From Schumannella sp. 10F1B-5-1 (GTDB lineage: Bacteria; Actinomycetota; Actinomycetes; Actinomycetales; Microbacteriaceae), in contig NZ_VHQH01000038.1 in NCBI RefSeq assembly GCF_006517535.1, positions 248,001-312,000 of the forward strand: a DNA stretch of 64,000 nucleotides. Direction: 5' to 3'. The notes under the pieces are model-generated. The model was not told the origin of the DNA and ran no database searches. It saw nothing but the letters and a program-made list of their open reading frames with translations. Numbering within the stretch: position 1 is the stretch's first letter; each line of letters opens with the position of its first letter. Made by a program: the position numbers and the translations under genes. This document shows positions 14,883 to 29,824 of this stretch, piece by piece.

Positions 14883-15643
14883 GCGGTGCCGCCGCCGACA
14901 CGATCCGCGTGCTCGTCGCCGACGACCAGGCGATCGTGCGCGACGGCATCGTGACCGTGCTCGGCCTCGAGCCCGACATCGAGATCGTCGGCGAGGCCGC
15001 CGACGGCGCGGAGGCGGCCGACCTGGTCGCGCAGCTCGCGCCCGACGTCGTGCTCATGGACCTGCGCATGCCGGTGCTCGACGGGGCGGCGGCGACCGCG
15101 CGCATCCACGCCGAACGGCCCGCGACGGCCGTTCTCGTGCTCACGACCTACGCCGACGACGCCTCGATCATGGGCGCCCTGCGCGCCGGCGCCCGCGGGT
15201 ACCTCACGAAGGACGCCGGCCGCGCAGAGCTGGCCGCCGCCGTGCGGGCCGTGCACCGCGGCCAGACGACGCTCGCCGCCGAGGTCGGCGCGCGTCTGAT
15301 CGGCGGGCTCGCCGCGTCGACCGGTGCCGATGCGGCATCCGTCTCGTCCGGCGACGCCGCGGAGTCCGCGTCCGCATCCGCATCCGCATCCGCATCCGCG
15401 ACGTCCGGCGGTGCGGCGTCCGCCGCGGTCCCCGATCCAATCGCCGCGCTGCGCGCCCGCGAGCCCGAGCTCACGGCGCGGGAGGCCGAGGTCGCCGTCC
15501 AGCTGGCCGAGGGACTCGCGAACCCCGAGATCGCGGCGGCGCTCTACGTCTCCACGGCGACGGTCAAGACCCACGTGAACGCGATCTTCGCCAAGCTCGC
15601 CGTCACGACCCGAGCCCAGGCCGTAGCCCGCCTGCGCCCCTGA
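14879..15643 (+). CDS. LuxR/NarL-family response regulator
   Basis: A 254-residue DNA-binding response regulator. The receiver domain (residues ~8-125) has the acidic pair in VADDQAIV, phosphorylation site Asp61 in VVLMDLRMP and the conserved Lys in YLTKDAG. The C-terminal LuxR helix-turn-helix is LTAREAEVAVQLAEG followed by NPEIAAALYVSTATVKTHV. Between them is an unusually long linker (about residues 144-196) of Ala/Ser, partly encoded by a hexanucleotide repeat. It is the cognate regulator of the overlapping kinase; target genes are unknown. Confidence 0.92.
   Translation: MSGAAADTIRVLVADDQAIVRDGIVTVLGLEPDIEIVGEAADGAEAADLVAQLAPDVVLMDLRMPVLDGAAATARIHAERPATAVLVLTTYADDASIMGALRAGARGYLTKDAGRAELAAAVRAVHRGQTTLAAEVGARLIGGLAASTGADAASVSSGDAAESASASASASASATSGGAASAAVPDPIAALRAREPELTAREAEVAVQLAEGLANPEIAAALYVSTATVKTHVNAIFAKLAVTTRAQAVARLRP
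15365..15400 (+). repeat. In-frame hexanucleotide repeat (six TCCGC(A/G) units)
   Basis: Six head-to-tail units, the inner four identical (TCCGCA), encoding alternating Ser and Ala in the interdomain linker of the response regulator. Because units are six bases, copy changes lengthen or shorten the linker without shifting the frame. Confidence 0.8.
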
Positions 15644-15649
15644 CCCGCC

Positions 15650-15704
15650 GGGTGGCCGCGAACGCACGCGACACGCCGCGTGAGGCGGACATACGTGGCC
15701 ACCC
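15650..15704 (+). terminator. Candidate terminator after the two-component operon
   Basis: Eight-base arms GGGTGGCC (15650-15657) and GGCCACCC (15697-15704) with an inner CACGCG/CGCGTG stem. A further short hairpin (CCCCG/CGGGG) follows at 15739-15754. Confidence 0.4.
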
Positions 15705-15802
15705 TCGAGCGATCACGGCGGCGATGGCGCGTCCTGAACCCCGAGAAACCGGGGATGTCAAGGGCCTTATACGCGCATCCACGAACCGAGTCAAGGAATA
15801 GG

Positions 15803-15832
15803 TAGACGTGGCGCGTCGTTCCGGGCTATAGT
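15803..15832 (+). promoter_or_regulatory. rpoBC promoter
   Basis: -35 TAGACG (15803-15808), 18-base spacer, -10 TATAGT (15827-15832), the best vegetative -10 in the window. Transcription would start near 15839, leaving a leader of about 145 bases before rpoB. Confidence 0.6.
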
Positions 15833-15952
15833 TGCACCTTGCGCTCCCACTCTCCCATGCCGTCATATTGCGGTCGGCTGGTGCGCCCCGAAGATAGCGG
15901 CGGGGCCGGACCGTTTTCGGCGAGCTTTCTCTCACACGAACCGACAGACAAC

Positions 15953-15970
15953 TGAGATCGACGGATCTCA
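15953..15970 (+). promoter_or_regulatory. Leader hairpin abutting the rpoB ribosome binding site
   Basis: TGAGATC and GATCTCA form a perfect seven-base stem with a GACG loop, ending one base before GGAGG (15972-15976). Its position suggests an influence on translation initiation of rpoB. Confidence 0.45.
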
Positions 15971-15984
15971 CGGAGGTTGTTTCC

Positions 15985-19479
<3,495 letters not shown>

Positions 19480-19526
19480 TCCGGGCCTCATCAGGATTCA
19501 CAGAAGTCAGAAGAAGGAAGAAGTAA

Positions 19527-23411
<3,885 letters not shown>

Positions 23412-23450
23412 GCTCAGAGCACCAGCTGATCGGCTCCGCGAGCTGATCGC

Positions 23451-23488
23451 ACGACGGCCCTCGCACCTCCGGGTGCGGGGGCCGTCGT
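23451..23488 (+). terminator. rpoBC terminator
   Basis: 17-base stem (23451-23467 with 23472-23488) with one wobble pair and a four-base loop, ACGACGGCCC... / ...GGGGCCGTCGT. No T run. Confidence 0.8.
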
Positions 23489-23596
23489 CGTGTCCGGGCG
23501 TCCTCGTTTGTTCCGGAGGATCGCGGCGCGGACCGGACGCATCCGGGCCCGCCCTGCGCCCCGGAGTGGGGCTGACGCGCGGGTGAGGATGCGACA

Positions 23597-23602
23597 TAGC
23601 CT
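23597..23602 (+). promoter_or_regulatory. Candidate -10 box for the solitary pilin gene
   Basis: TAGCCT about 90 bases before the ATG at 23691, inside a small inverted repeat GTGAGG/CCTCAC (23583-23605). Confidence 0.3.
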
Positions 23603-23690
23603 CACAGCACGGCGACGGGACGGGACTCCCGCCGCCGCAGCAGGGGCGCGCCGACTCACCACCGGCATCGCGCCCGGATCAGGGGGAACG

Positions 23691-24131
23691 ATGGATGCGC
23701 TGACTCGTGCTCGGCGTCGGATCTCGAGCGTGCTCGGGCGCACGCGCGGCGACGCCGGCTTCACGCTGTTCGAGCTGCTCGTGGTCGTCGTGATCATCGG
23801 CGTGCTCGCCGCGATCGCGGTGCCGATCTACGTCTCGGTGCAGAACGGCGCGAAGGACAGCGGCGTGAAGACCGACCTCGCCGCCGCGAAGCAGGCCGCG
23901 CTCGCGTACTCGGTGACGACGAACGGCAGATACCCGGCCACACTCTCGACGAACGATCTCCGGTCGTTCGGCTACGGCGCCGCGAGCGTGACCTATCCCG
24001 CCGGCGGCGCCCCGCAGTGGCAGGCGACGCCGGCCGACAACGCCGCGACGTTCTGCATCTGGGCGCTCAGCCCGACGGGAGCCATGTTCTCGGTGACCGA
24101 GAAGGGCGGGGTCGCGAGCGGCGGCTGCTGA
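23691..24131 (+). CDS. Type IV pilin-like protein, separate from the main pilus operon
   Basis: A 146-residue prepilin. After a basic leader, the class III signal reads GDAG|FTLFELLVVVVIIGV, with Phe+1 and Glu+5 for PilD cleavage and methylation. The first ~60 mature residues closely parallel the major pilin at 31252 (same IPVY/VPIY...VQN.AKDS.VK.DL.AK pattern), so they are paralogues; the C-terminal halves differ. Two Cys (C122 and C146 approximately) could form the pilin disulphide. The start is ATG after an AGGGGGA ribosome binding site; a longer frame to 23490 is noise. It is probably an alternative or minor pilin served by the same machine. Confidence 0.85.
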   Translation: MDALTRARRRISSVLGRTRGDAGFTLFELLVVVVIIGVLAAIAVPIYVSVQNGAKDSGVKTDLAAAKQAALAYSVTTNGRYPATLSTNDLRSFGYGAASVTYPAGGAPQWQATPADNAATFCIWALSPTGAMFSVTEKGGVASGGC

Positions 24132-24197
24132 GCGCATCCGGGCACGCGCATCTGCTCGCGTCCGGCCCGCCTCCGCGGGGCGGGGGAGGCGCGTCGC

Positions 24198-24203
24198 TAG
24201 CAT
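24198..24203 (+). promoter_or_regulatory. Candidate -10 box for the two-gene membrane operon
   Basis: TAGCAT, giving a leader of about 20 bases that contains the GGAGG (24221-24225) before the ATG at 24230. Confidence 0.4.
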
Positions 24204-24229
24204 GGGGCATCCCCCGCGAAGGAGGCGTC

Positions 24230-25354
24230 ATGAGCGACGCAGCGTCCCCCGAGAACGGCGCCCGCCGGCGCGACGACGAGTCGGCCGAATCGGCCGAGAC
24301 CGTCGAGTCGACCGGCTCGATCTCGGTGACCGAGCCGGAGACGACCAGCCTCGGCGCCGTGGATGCCGAGCCCGCCGAAGCGGCGTCGAGCGACGAGCCG
24401 GTGGCCGAGTCGGATGCCCGCGCGACCCCGCAGTGGACGCAGGAGGTCACCCCGATCGAGCGCGAGAACCCGGACGTGCGTCAGGACACCGCCGAGGCGG
24501 CCCCCGTCGCCGCGGCGACCCCGACCCTGGTCGAGCCGGCGGAGCCGGTGCGCTCCGACGCCAGCGCGCCCCTCGCCTCGGCCGCGCACGCCGACCTCGC
24601 CGAGGCGGATGGCGCCCAGCGCGCGACCCCGACGGCCGCGACCTCGGCGACGGCTCCCGTATCCGCCGCGCCCGCCGGCGCATCCACGATCCCGGCGGAG
24701 TCGGCGCCGACCACCGGCGCGAACGTCTACCCGACCGGAGCGCAGCCGCTTCCGGCGGTCGACCACGAGGCCTTCTCGTCGTTCCTCGCGACCGACGACG
24801 TGACGCCGCCGAAGCCGCAGCACAATCGCCTGTTCGGGGCCGGCTTCGCTCTGCTCTCCTCGCTCGTGTTCGGCGCGCTCTACGGCGGCGTCGTGGCCGG
24901 ACTGCTCGCCCTGCGGGTGCGCCCGGTCGACTGGATGCCGCGGTTCCTCGACTTCGTCACGGGCCAGGCGTTCGTGGTTCCGGTCGTCGCCTACGTGATC
25001 GTCGCGGTGATCTTCGCGCTGCTGCTCAACAGAGCGCACTGGTTCGCGCACGTCGTGCTGAGCCTCATCCTCGGCGCGCTGGTCTACGCGGGGTCGGTCG
25101 TCACCATCCTGCTGCTCGCCGGCGTGACGGGCATCGATTCGGCGGGGTCGCGCAACCTGCTCGTGCAGGCGCTGACGAATCCGTCGCTGATCGCCGCGGG
25201 CCTGGTCGCACGCGAGGTCGCCATGTGGTTCGGCTTCATCGCCGCCGCGCGCGGGCGCAAGGTCGTGGCGCGCAACCGCGAGGCGCGCGAGCGCTTCGAC
25301 CGCGACCAGCAGGAGAAGAAGGCCCAGCGTGAGCGGGGCTACGTCGCCGTCTGA
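24230..25354 (+). CDS. Membrane protein with long acidic disordered N-terminus
   Basis: A 374-residue protein not assigned to a family. Residues 1-~195 are rich in Ala, Glu, Thr and Pro and appear disordered. Four transmembrane segments follow (about 203-228, 245-265, 270-300 and 318-335), then a charged, basic tail with RERFDRDQQEKKAQRERG. The start is ATG with GGAGG five bases upstream. It overlaps the next membrane gene by 26 bases, so the two are translated together. Its place between a pilin gene and the pilus operon is suggestive but is not evidence of a role in pili. Confidence 0.75.
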   Translation: MSDAASPENGARRRDDESAESAETVESTGSISVTEPETTSLGAVDAEPAEAASSDEPVAESDARATPQWTQEVTPIERENPDVRQDTAEAAPVAAATPTLVEPAEPVRSDASAPLASAAHADLAEADGAQRATPTAATSATAPVSAAPAGASTIPAESAPTTGANVYPTGAQPLPAVDHEAFSSFLATDDVTPPKPQHNRLFGAGFALLSSLVFGALYGGVVAGLLALRVRPVDWMPRFLDFVTGQAFVVPVVAYVIVAVIFALLLNRAHWFAHVVLSLILGALVYAGSVVTILLLAGVTGIDSAGSRNLLVQALTNPSLIAAGLVAREVAMWFGFIAAARGRKVVARNREARERFDRDQQEKKAQRERGYVAV

Positions 25355-25769
25355 TCCGGACGCTCGCCGTCCCGAGTACGTCGTCGCCCTGTTCGCGACC
25401 GTGCTCTGGGCGGCGGTCGACTTCGCGGCGGCCGGCATGCTCGCCGTGCTGCTCGACCGCGAGCCGATCCCGGCGGGCGTGAGCCTGTTCTACGCTCCGC
25501 TCGCGACGGCGGTCGCCGGAGTGGCGGTGTGGTTCGTGACGGCGCGCTCGACGGCGGCGCGGCGCCCCTGGCTGTCGGCGGCCGCCGCGGCGGCGGCGGT
25601 CTATCTGGTGCTCGTGCTCGGCGCCGGCTTCGCGGGGCTGCGGCTCGTGGTCGCGCAGGCCGTGAGCCCGTTCGTGCTGGTGGCCGTCGCGCTGGCCGCC
25701 GCGACTGTGATCGCGACCTGGTTCGGCATCCGCGCCTATCGGCGACCGCGGGGGAGCGGCACCCGCTGA
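25329..25769 (+). CDS. Small four-helix membrane protein of unknown function
   Basis: A 146-residue protein with four predicted membrane helices (about residues 18-42, 50-70, 80-104 and 108-132), a short acidic N-terminus and a basic tail. No motif recognised. The GTG start lies inside the preceding gene (26-base overlap) and there is no other good start near the junction. Gene order suggests it partners the preceding four-helix protein. Confidence 0.65.
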   Translation: MSGATSPSDPDARRPEYVVALFATVLWAAVDFAAAGMLAVLLDREPIPAGVSLFYAPLATAVAGVAVWFVTARSTAARRPWLSAAAAAAAVYLVLVLGAGFAGLRLVVAQAVSPFVLVAVALAAATVIATWFGIRAYRRPRGSGTR

Positions 25770-25816
25770 CCCATTACCCCCACAAGACGGGTATGGGCTG
25801 GCACGACACGCGCCCC

Positions 25817-25822
25817 TATCGT
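25817..25822 (+). promoter_or_regulatory. Candidate -10 box of the pilus operon
   Basis: TATCGT about 100 bases upstream of pilB. No clear -35. The leader ends in GAGGGGGGTGAC before the ATG, a strong ribosome binding site. Confidence 0.3.
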
Positions 25823-25922
25823 CGGAGTCGCAGGCAGGACCTCCCGAAGTCCCGCCTGGACAACCGGGGGCCGGCGGGGGGTCGGCCATTCCGGAAGGTG
25901 ACGTCATTCTGAGGGGGGTGAC

Positions 25923-27587
25923 ATGACCTCCCTCGCTGAGATTCTCATCATCCGCGGCCTCATGCCGATCACCAGCATCGATGCGGTGTATCAGCCCGAC
26001 TACGACGAGGCCGCTGTCGTCAATCGTCTTCTCGAAGAGGGCGTGCTGACGCCCGCCTCGCTCGCGTCGGCGCGCGCCGCCCAGATGGGTCTCGCCTTCG
26101 TCGAGCTGCTCGACTACCCGGTCGACTCGGCCGCCGTCGCGCTCGTGCCGGCCGCCGTCTGCCGCCGCTACGAGGTGCTGCCGCTGTCGGTGCAGGGCGA
26201 CCAGCTGACGCTCGCGATGTCCGACCCGGGCAACGTGCTCGCCCTCGACGACGTGCGCGCTGCGGCGCGTCTGCGCGTGAAGGCGGTCGTCGCCGAGCGC
26301 GGCGATCTGCTCACCGCGATCGACAAGTTCCACCGCGCCGACGGTGAGCTGAGCGAGCTCTCCGGCCTCATCCAGGAGGAGAGCGACGCGTCGACCGACG
26401 TCGCCGTCGCGGATGCCTTCGAAGACGACGCGCCGATCGTGCGCTTCGTGAACCTGCTGATCAGCCAGGGCATCCAGGACCACGCGTCCGACATCCACAT
26501 CGAGCCCGGTGAGATGGAGCTGACGGTGCGCTACCGCATCGACGGCGTGCTCCACATCATGCAGAAGGCGCCCAAGAACATCCAGAACGGCGTGATCTCG
26601 CGCCTCAAGATCATGAGCGACATCGACATCGCCGAGCGACGCAAGCCGCAGGACGGCCGCCTGTCGGTGCGTCACGGCGGTCGTCAGATCGACCTGCGCG
26701 TCGCGACCCTGCCCACCGTGTGGGGCGAGAAGGTCGTCATGCGAATCCTCGACAACTCGAACACGAGCGTGTCGATGGATCAGCTGCAGCTGACCCCGCG
26801 CAACGCGGAGATCTACCGCAACAGCTACACGAAGCCCTACGGCATGATCCTCGTCACGGGCCCCACCGGCTCGGGCAAGTCGACGACGCTGTACACGACG
26901 CTGAACGCGGTCGTGCGCCCCGAGATCAACGTGATCACGGTCGAGGACCCGGTCGAGTACCGCATGCCCGGCATCAACCAGGTGCAGGTCAACGTCAAGG
27001 CGGGCCTGACCTTCGCGAGCGCGCTGCGGTCGATCCTGCGATCCGACCCGGATGTCGTGCTGATCGGTGAGATCCGCGACCATGAGACCGCGCAGATCGC
27101 GATCGAGGCGTCGCTCACGGGTCACCTCGTGCTCTCGACGCTGCACACGAACGACGCGCCGAGCGCGATCACGCGACTGACCGAGATGGGCATCGAGCCC
27201 TTCCTGGTCGGCTCGGCACTCGACTCCGTGGTGGCGCAGCGTCTCGCGCGCCGTCTGTGCGACCGCTGCCGTCAGCCGTACGCACACGACCCGGAGGACC
27301 TGCACCGCCTGGGCTTCACCACCGATCCGACGCAGCCCGCGCCGGAGCTGTGGATGCCCGTCGGATGCTCGACCTGCAGCAACACCGGCTATCGGGGCCG
27401 TCTGGCGCTGCACGAGATCATGGCCGTCAGCGAGGACATCGAGCGCATGGCCGTCTCGCGCGCCTCGAGCGCCGAGATCAGCAAGGTCGCGATCAGCCAG
27501 GGGATGAGCACCCTGCGCATGGACGGTTGGCAGAAGGCCCAGGCGGGCCTGACGTCGATCGAGGAGATTCTCCGCGTCGTCGCCTGA
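25923..27587 (+). CDS. pilB: Type IV pilus assembly ATPase PilB (extension motor)
   Basis: A 554-residue GspE/PilB-type ATPase powering pilus polymerisation on the cytoplasmic face. The N-terminal MshEN-like domain (~30-140) includes LPLSVQGDQLTLAMSDPGN, a class that in relatives can bind c-di-GMP. Next come Walker A GPTGSGKST (about 313-321), the Asp box DPVEYRM, Walker B SDPDVVLIGEIRD, the His box STLHTNDA, and the PilB/GspE-specific tetracysteine zinc site (CDRC at 446-449, CSTC at 482-485). First gene of the pilus operon; 23 bases separate it from pilT. Confidence 0.95.
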   Translation: MTSLAEILIIRGLMPITSIDAVYQPDYDEAAVVNRLLEEGVLTPASLASARAAQMGLAFVELLDYPVDSAAVALVPAAVCRRYEVLPLSVQGDQLTLAMSDPGNVLALDDVRAAARLRVKAVVAERGDLLTAIDKFHRADGELSELSGLIQEESDASTDVAVADAFEDDAPIVRFVNLLISQGIQDHASDIHIEPGEMELTVRYRIDGVLHIMQKAPKNIQNGVISRLKIMSDIDIAERRKPQDGRLSVRHGGRQIDLRVATLPTVWGEKVVMRILDNSNTSVSMDQLQLTPRNAEIYRNSYTKPYGMILVTGPTGSGKSTTLYTTLNAVVRPEINVITVEDPVEYRMPGINQVQVNVKAGLTFASALRSILRSDPDVVLIGEIRDHETAQIAIEASLTGHLVLSTLHTNDAPSAITRLTEMGIEPFLVGSALDSVVAQRLARRLCDRCRQPYAHDPEDLHRLGFTTDPTQPAPELWMPVGCSTCSNTGYRGRLALHEIMAVSEDIERMAVSRASSAEISKVAISQGMSTLRMDGWQKAQAGLTSIEEILRVVA

Positions 27588-27610
27588 CGAAGCGGATCAG
27601 GGGGGGAAAC

Positions 27611-29824
27611 ATGGAAAAGCCTGTCTACGACATCCCGTTGTCAGAGGGGAACGGCGTGCCGTTCGCGACCCCGGCGGTCCCGCCGGCGGACAAGAACCTC
27701 TTCACGTCGCCGCCGCCGACCATGACCCCCGATGGAGACCCCGTCTCGGGCGCGGCAGAGGGCACCCCCTCCGCCGCGTTCGCCTCCCCCTCCGGGAGCG
27801 CCGCGCCGCCCGCGCCCGCGCCCGAGACGGCTTTCCCCCCGCCCATGCCGGCGGCGGGAGCGACGCCGGGCACCTTCCCGGCTCCGGCCGCGGGTGCGGC
27901 CTTCGACTTCGACGCGGCGCCGCCGCCCGGCGGGCGGGTCTTCGACCTGATCGACGCGCCGGCGCCGAACGTGCCGGCCACCGACGCGCCCGCGCCGGTC
28001 TTCGATCTCTCGGACGTCGCTGCCCCGGCGTCCGAGACCCCCTTCGACGCGCCCGCCCCCACCGCGGGCCCGGTGCTCGATCTCGACGCGCCCGACTTCG
28101 GGTTCGAGGCCTTCGCCGCGCCGGCGCCGTCGGGAGCCCACGCGGCGCCCGCCCCGGCCGCCGACGCCTTCGACCTGGATGCGGCCTTCGCCGCGTCGGC
28201 TGCGTCGCCGTCGACCTCGTCGAGCCCGGTCGTCGACCTGGATGCGCCGGCTCCGGCGCCCGCTCCGGCGGAGAGCGTGCTCGACCTCGGCGCGCCCGAG
28301 TCGCTCGCGCCGACCGCTCCGGCGGTCGACCTCGATGCGGTGCTCAGCGCCGCCGCGCCGACCGGCTCGGCGTTCGCGCCCGAGAAGCCGGCTGCGGCCG
28401 CTCCGGCCGCCGCTCCGGCGTTCGACGCGGTCGACCTGACCGCGGCCGACTTCTCGGCCGCCGACTTCGCCGCGCCCGCGGGCCCGTCGTTCGTCGACGA
28501 GCCGGCGACCGTGCAGTTCGACTTCCCGACGGCGCCGATCGCGGCATCCACCGCGCCCGCCGACGAGGGGCTCGCCGCCACGCAGCTGCTCGACACGCTC
28601 GCGCCGACCGACGACCTGGCCGACATCGCGCCGAGCGGCGCGGAGATCGACGAGATCGCCGCCCTCAACCCGGGTTCGGGTGCTCCGGATGCGCAGCTCA
28701 TCGCCGCGCTGCAGCAGGTGCTGCTGACCGGCGCATCCGACCTGCACATCGCCTCGGGTGCGACGCCGATGCTGCGCGTCGACGGCGGGCTGAACCCGAT
28801 CGCCGGCTACGAGGTGTGGGACCGCGCCGAGGTGCGCGAGCGCCTCTACTCGCTGCTGACCGACGACTTCACGAAGCGCTTCGAGGAGAACCTCGAGCTC
28901 GACTTCGCCTACACGCTGTCGGCCAACGCGCGCTTCCGCGTGAACTACTACCAGGACCGCGGCTCGATGGGTGCGGCGTTCCGCATCATCCCGACGCACA
29001 TCAAGAACCTCAAGGAGCTCGGCATCGCCGGCGAGGTCGGGTCGTTCTCGACCCTGCCACGCGGGCTCGTGCTCGTCACGGGCCCCACCGGCTCGGGCAA
29101 GTCGACGACGCTCGCCGCGCTGATCGACCTGGTCAACGAGACCCGCCGCGACCACGTCGTGACGGTCGAGGACCCGATCGAGTTCATGCACAAGAACAAG
29201 AAATCGCTGATCAACCAGCGCGAGGTCGGCCGCGACACCCACAGCTTCGGCAACGCCCTGAAGCACGTGCTGCGCCAGGACCCCGACGTCATCCTGATCG
29301 GCGAGCTGCGCGACCTCGAGACCATCTCGATCGCCCTGACCGCCGCCGAGACCGGCCACCTCGTGTTCGCGACCCTGCACACGCAGAGCGCGCCGACCAC
29401 GATCGACCGCGTCATCGACGTCTTCCCGCCGCACCAGCAGGACCAGGTGCGCACCCAGCTCGCGGCGACCCTGCAGGGCGTCGTCTGCCAGACCCTGGTG
29501 AAGAAGGCCAGCGGATCGGGCCGTGCGGTCGCAACCGAGGTCATGTTCACCACGCCCGCCATCTCGAACCTGGTGCGCGAGGGCAAGACCTACCAGATCA
29601 CCTCGGCGCTGCAGTCGGGTGGATCGCAGGGCATGCACACGATGGACCAGGCGCTCGCCGAACTCGTCAACGAGGGCACCATCACCCGCGCCGCCGCCAT
29701 GGAGAAGTCGCAGGACCCCGAGACGCTCGAGCGCCTCATCACCCGCGTCGACATGAACGCCGTGGGCAGCGAGGGCGGGTTCGTCGCCCTCGACTTCGAC
29801 TACGACCAGAAGGGACGCCACTGA
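27611..29824 (+). CDS. pilT: Type IV pilus retraction ATPase PilT with long repetitive N-terminal extension
   Basis: A 737-residue protein; ordinary PilT is about 350 residues. The C-terminal half (from ~355, APDAQLIAALQQVLLTGASDLHI) is a complete PilT: PAS-like N-domain, Walker A GPTGSGKST near 491, Walker B DPDVILIGELRD, His box ATLHTQSA and the PilT signature AISNLVREGK, which separates it from PilB. The first ~350 residues are Ala/Pro-rich low complexity studded with about ten variants of the motif (V/F)(V/F/L)DLDAP. The ATG at 27611 follows a GGGGGGAAAC ribosome binding region. PilT depolymerises the pilus and drives retraction. Its stop overlaps the pilC start (TGATG). Confidence 0.95.
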   Translation: MEKPVYDIPLSEGNGVPFATPAVPPADKNLFTSPPPTMTPDGDPVSGAAEGTPSAAFASPSGSAAPPAPAPETAFPPPMPAAGATPGTFPAPAAGAAFDFDAAPPPGGRVFDLIDAPAPNVPATDAPAPVFDLSDVAAPASETPFDAPAPTAGPVLDLDAPDFGFEAFAAPAPSGAHAAPAPAADAFDLDAAFAASAASPSTSSSPVVDLDAPAPAPAPAESVLDLGAPESLAPTAPAVDLDAVLSAAAPTGSAFAPEKPAAAAPAAAPAFDAVDLTAADFSAADFAAPAGPSFVDEPATVQFDFPTAPIAASTAPADEGLAATQLLDTLAPTDDLADIAPSGAEIDEIAALNPGSGAPDAQLIAALQQVLLTGASDLHIASGATPMLRVDGGLNPIAGYEVWDRAEVRERLYSLLTDDFTKRFEENLELDFAYTLSANARFRVNYYQDRGSMGAAFRIIPTHIKNLKELGIAGEVGSFSTLPRGLVLVTGPTGSGKSTTLAALIDLVNETRRDHVVTVEDPIEFMHKNKKSLINQREVGRDTHSFGNALKHVLRQDPDVILIGELRDLETISIALTAAETGHLVFATLHTQSAPTTIDRVIDVFPPHQQDQVRTQLAATLQGVVCQTLVKKASGSGRAVATEVMFTTPAISNLVREGKTYQITSALQSGGSQGMHTMDQALAELVNEGTITRAAAMEKSQDPETLERLITRVDMNAVGSEGGFVALDFDYDQKGRH

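Noticed and set aside
27257-27610. N-terminal extension of PilT into the pilB gene
   Set aside because: It would overlap pilB by over 300 bases with out-of-frame codons; the ATG at 27611 has a strong ribosome binding region.
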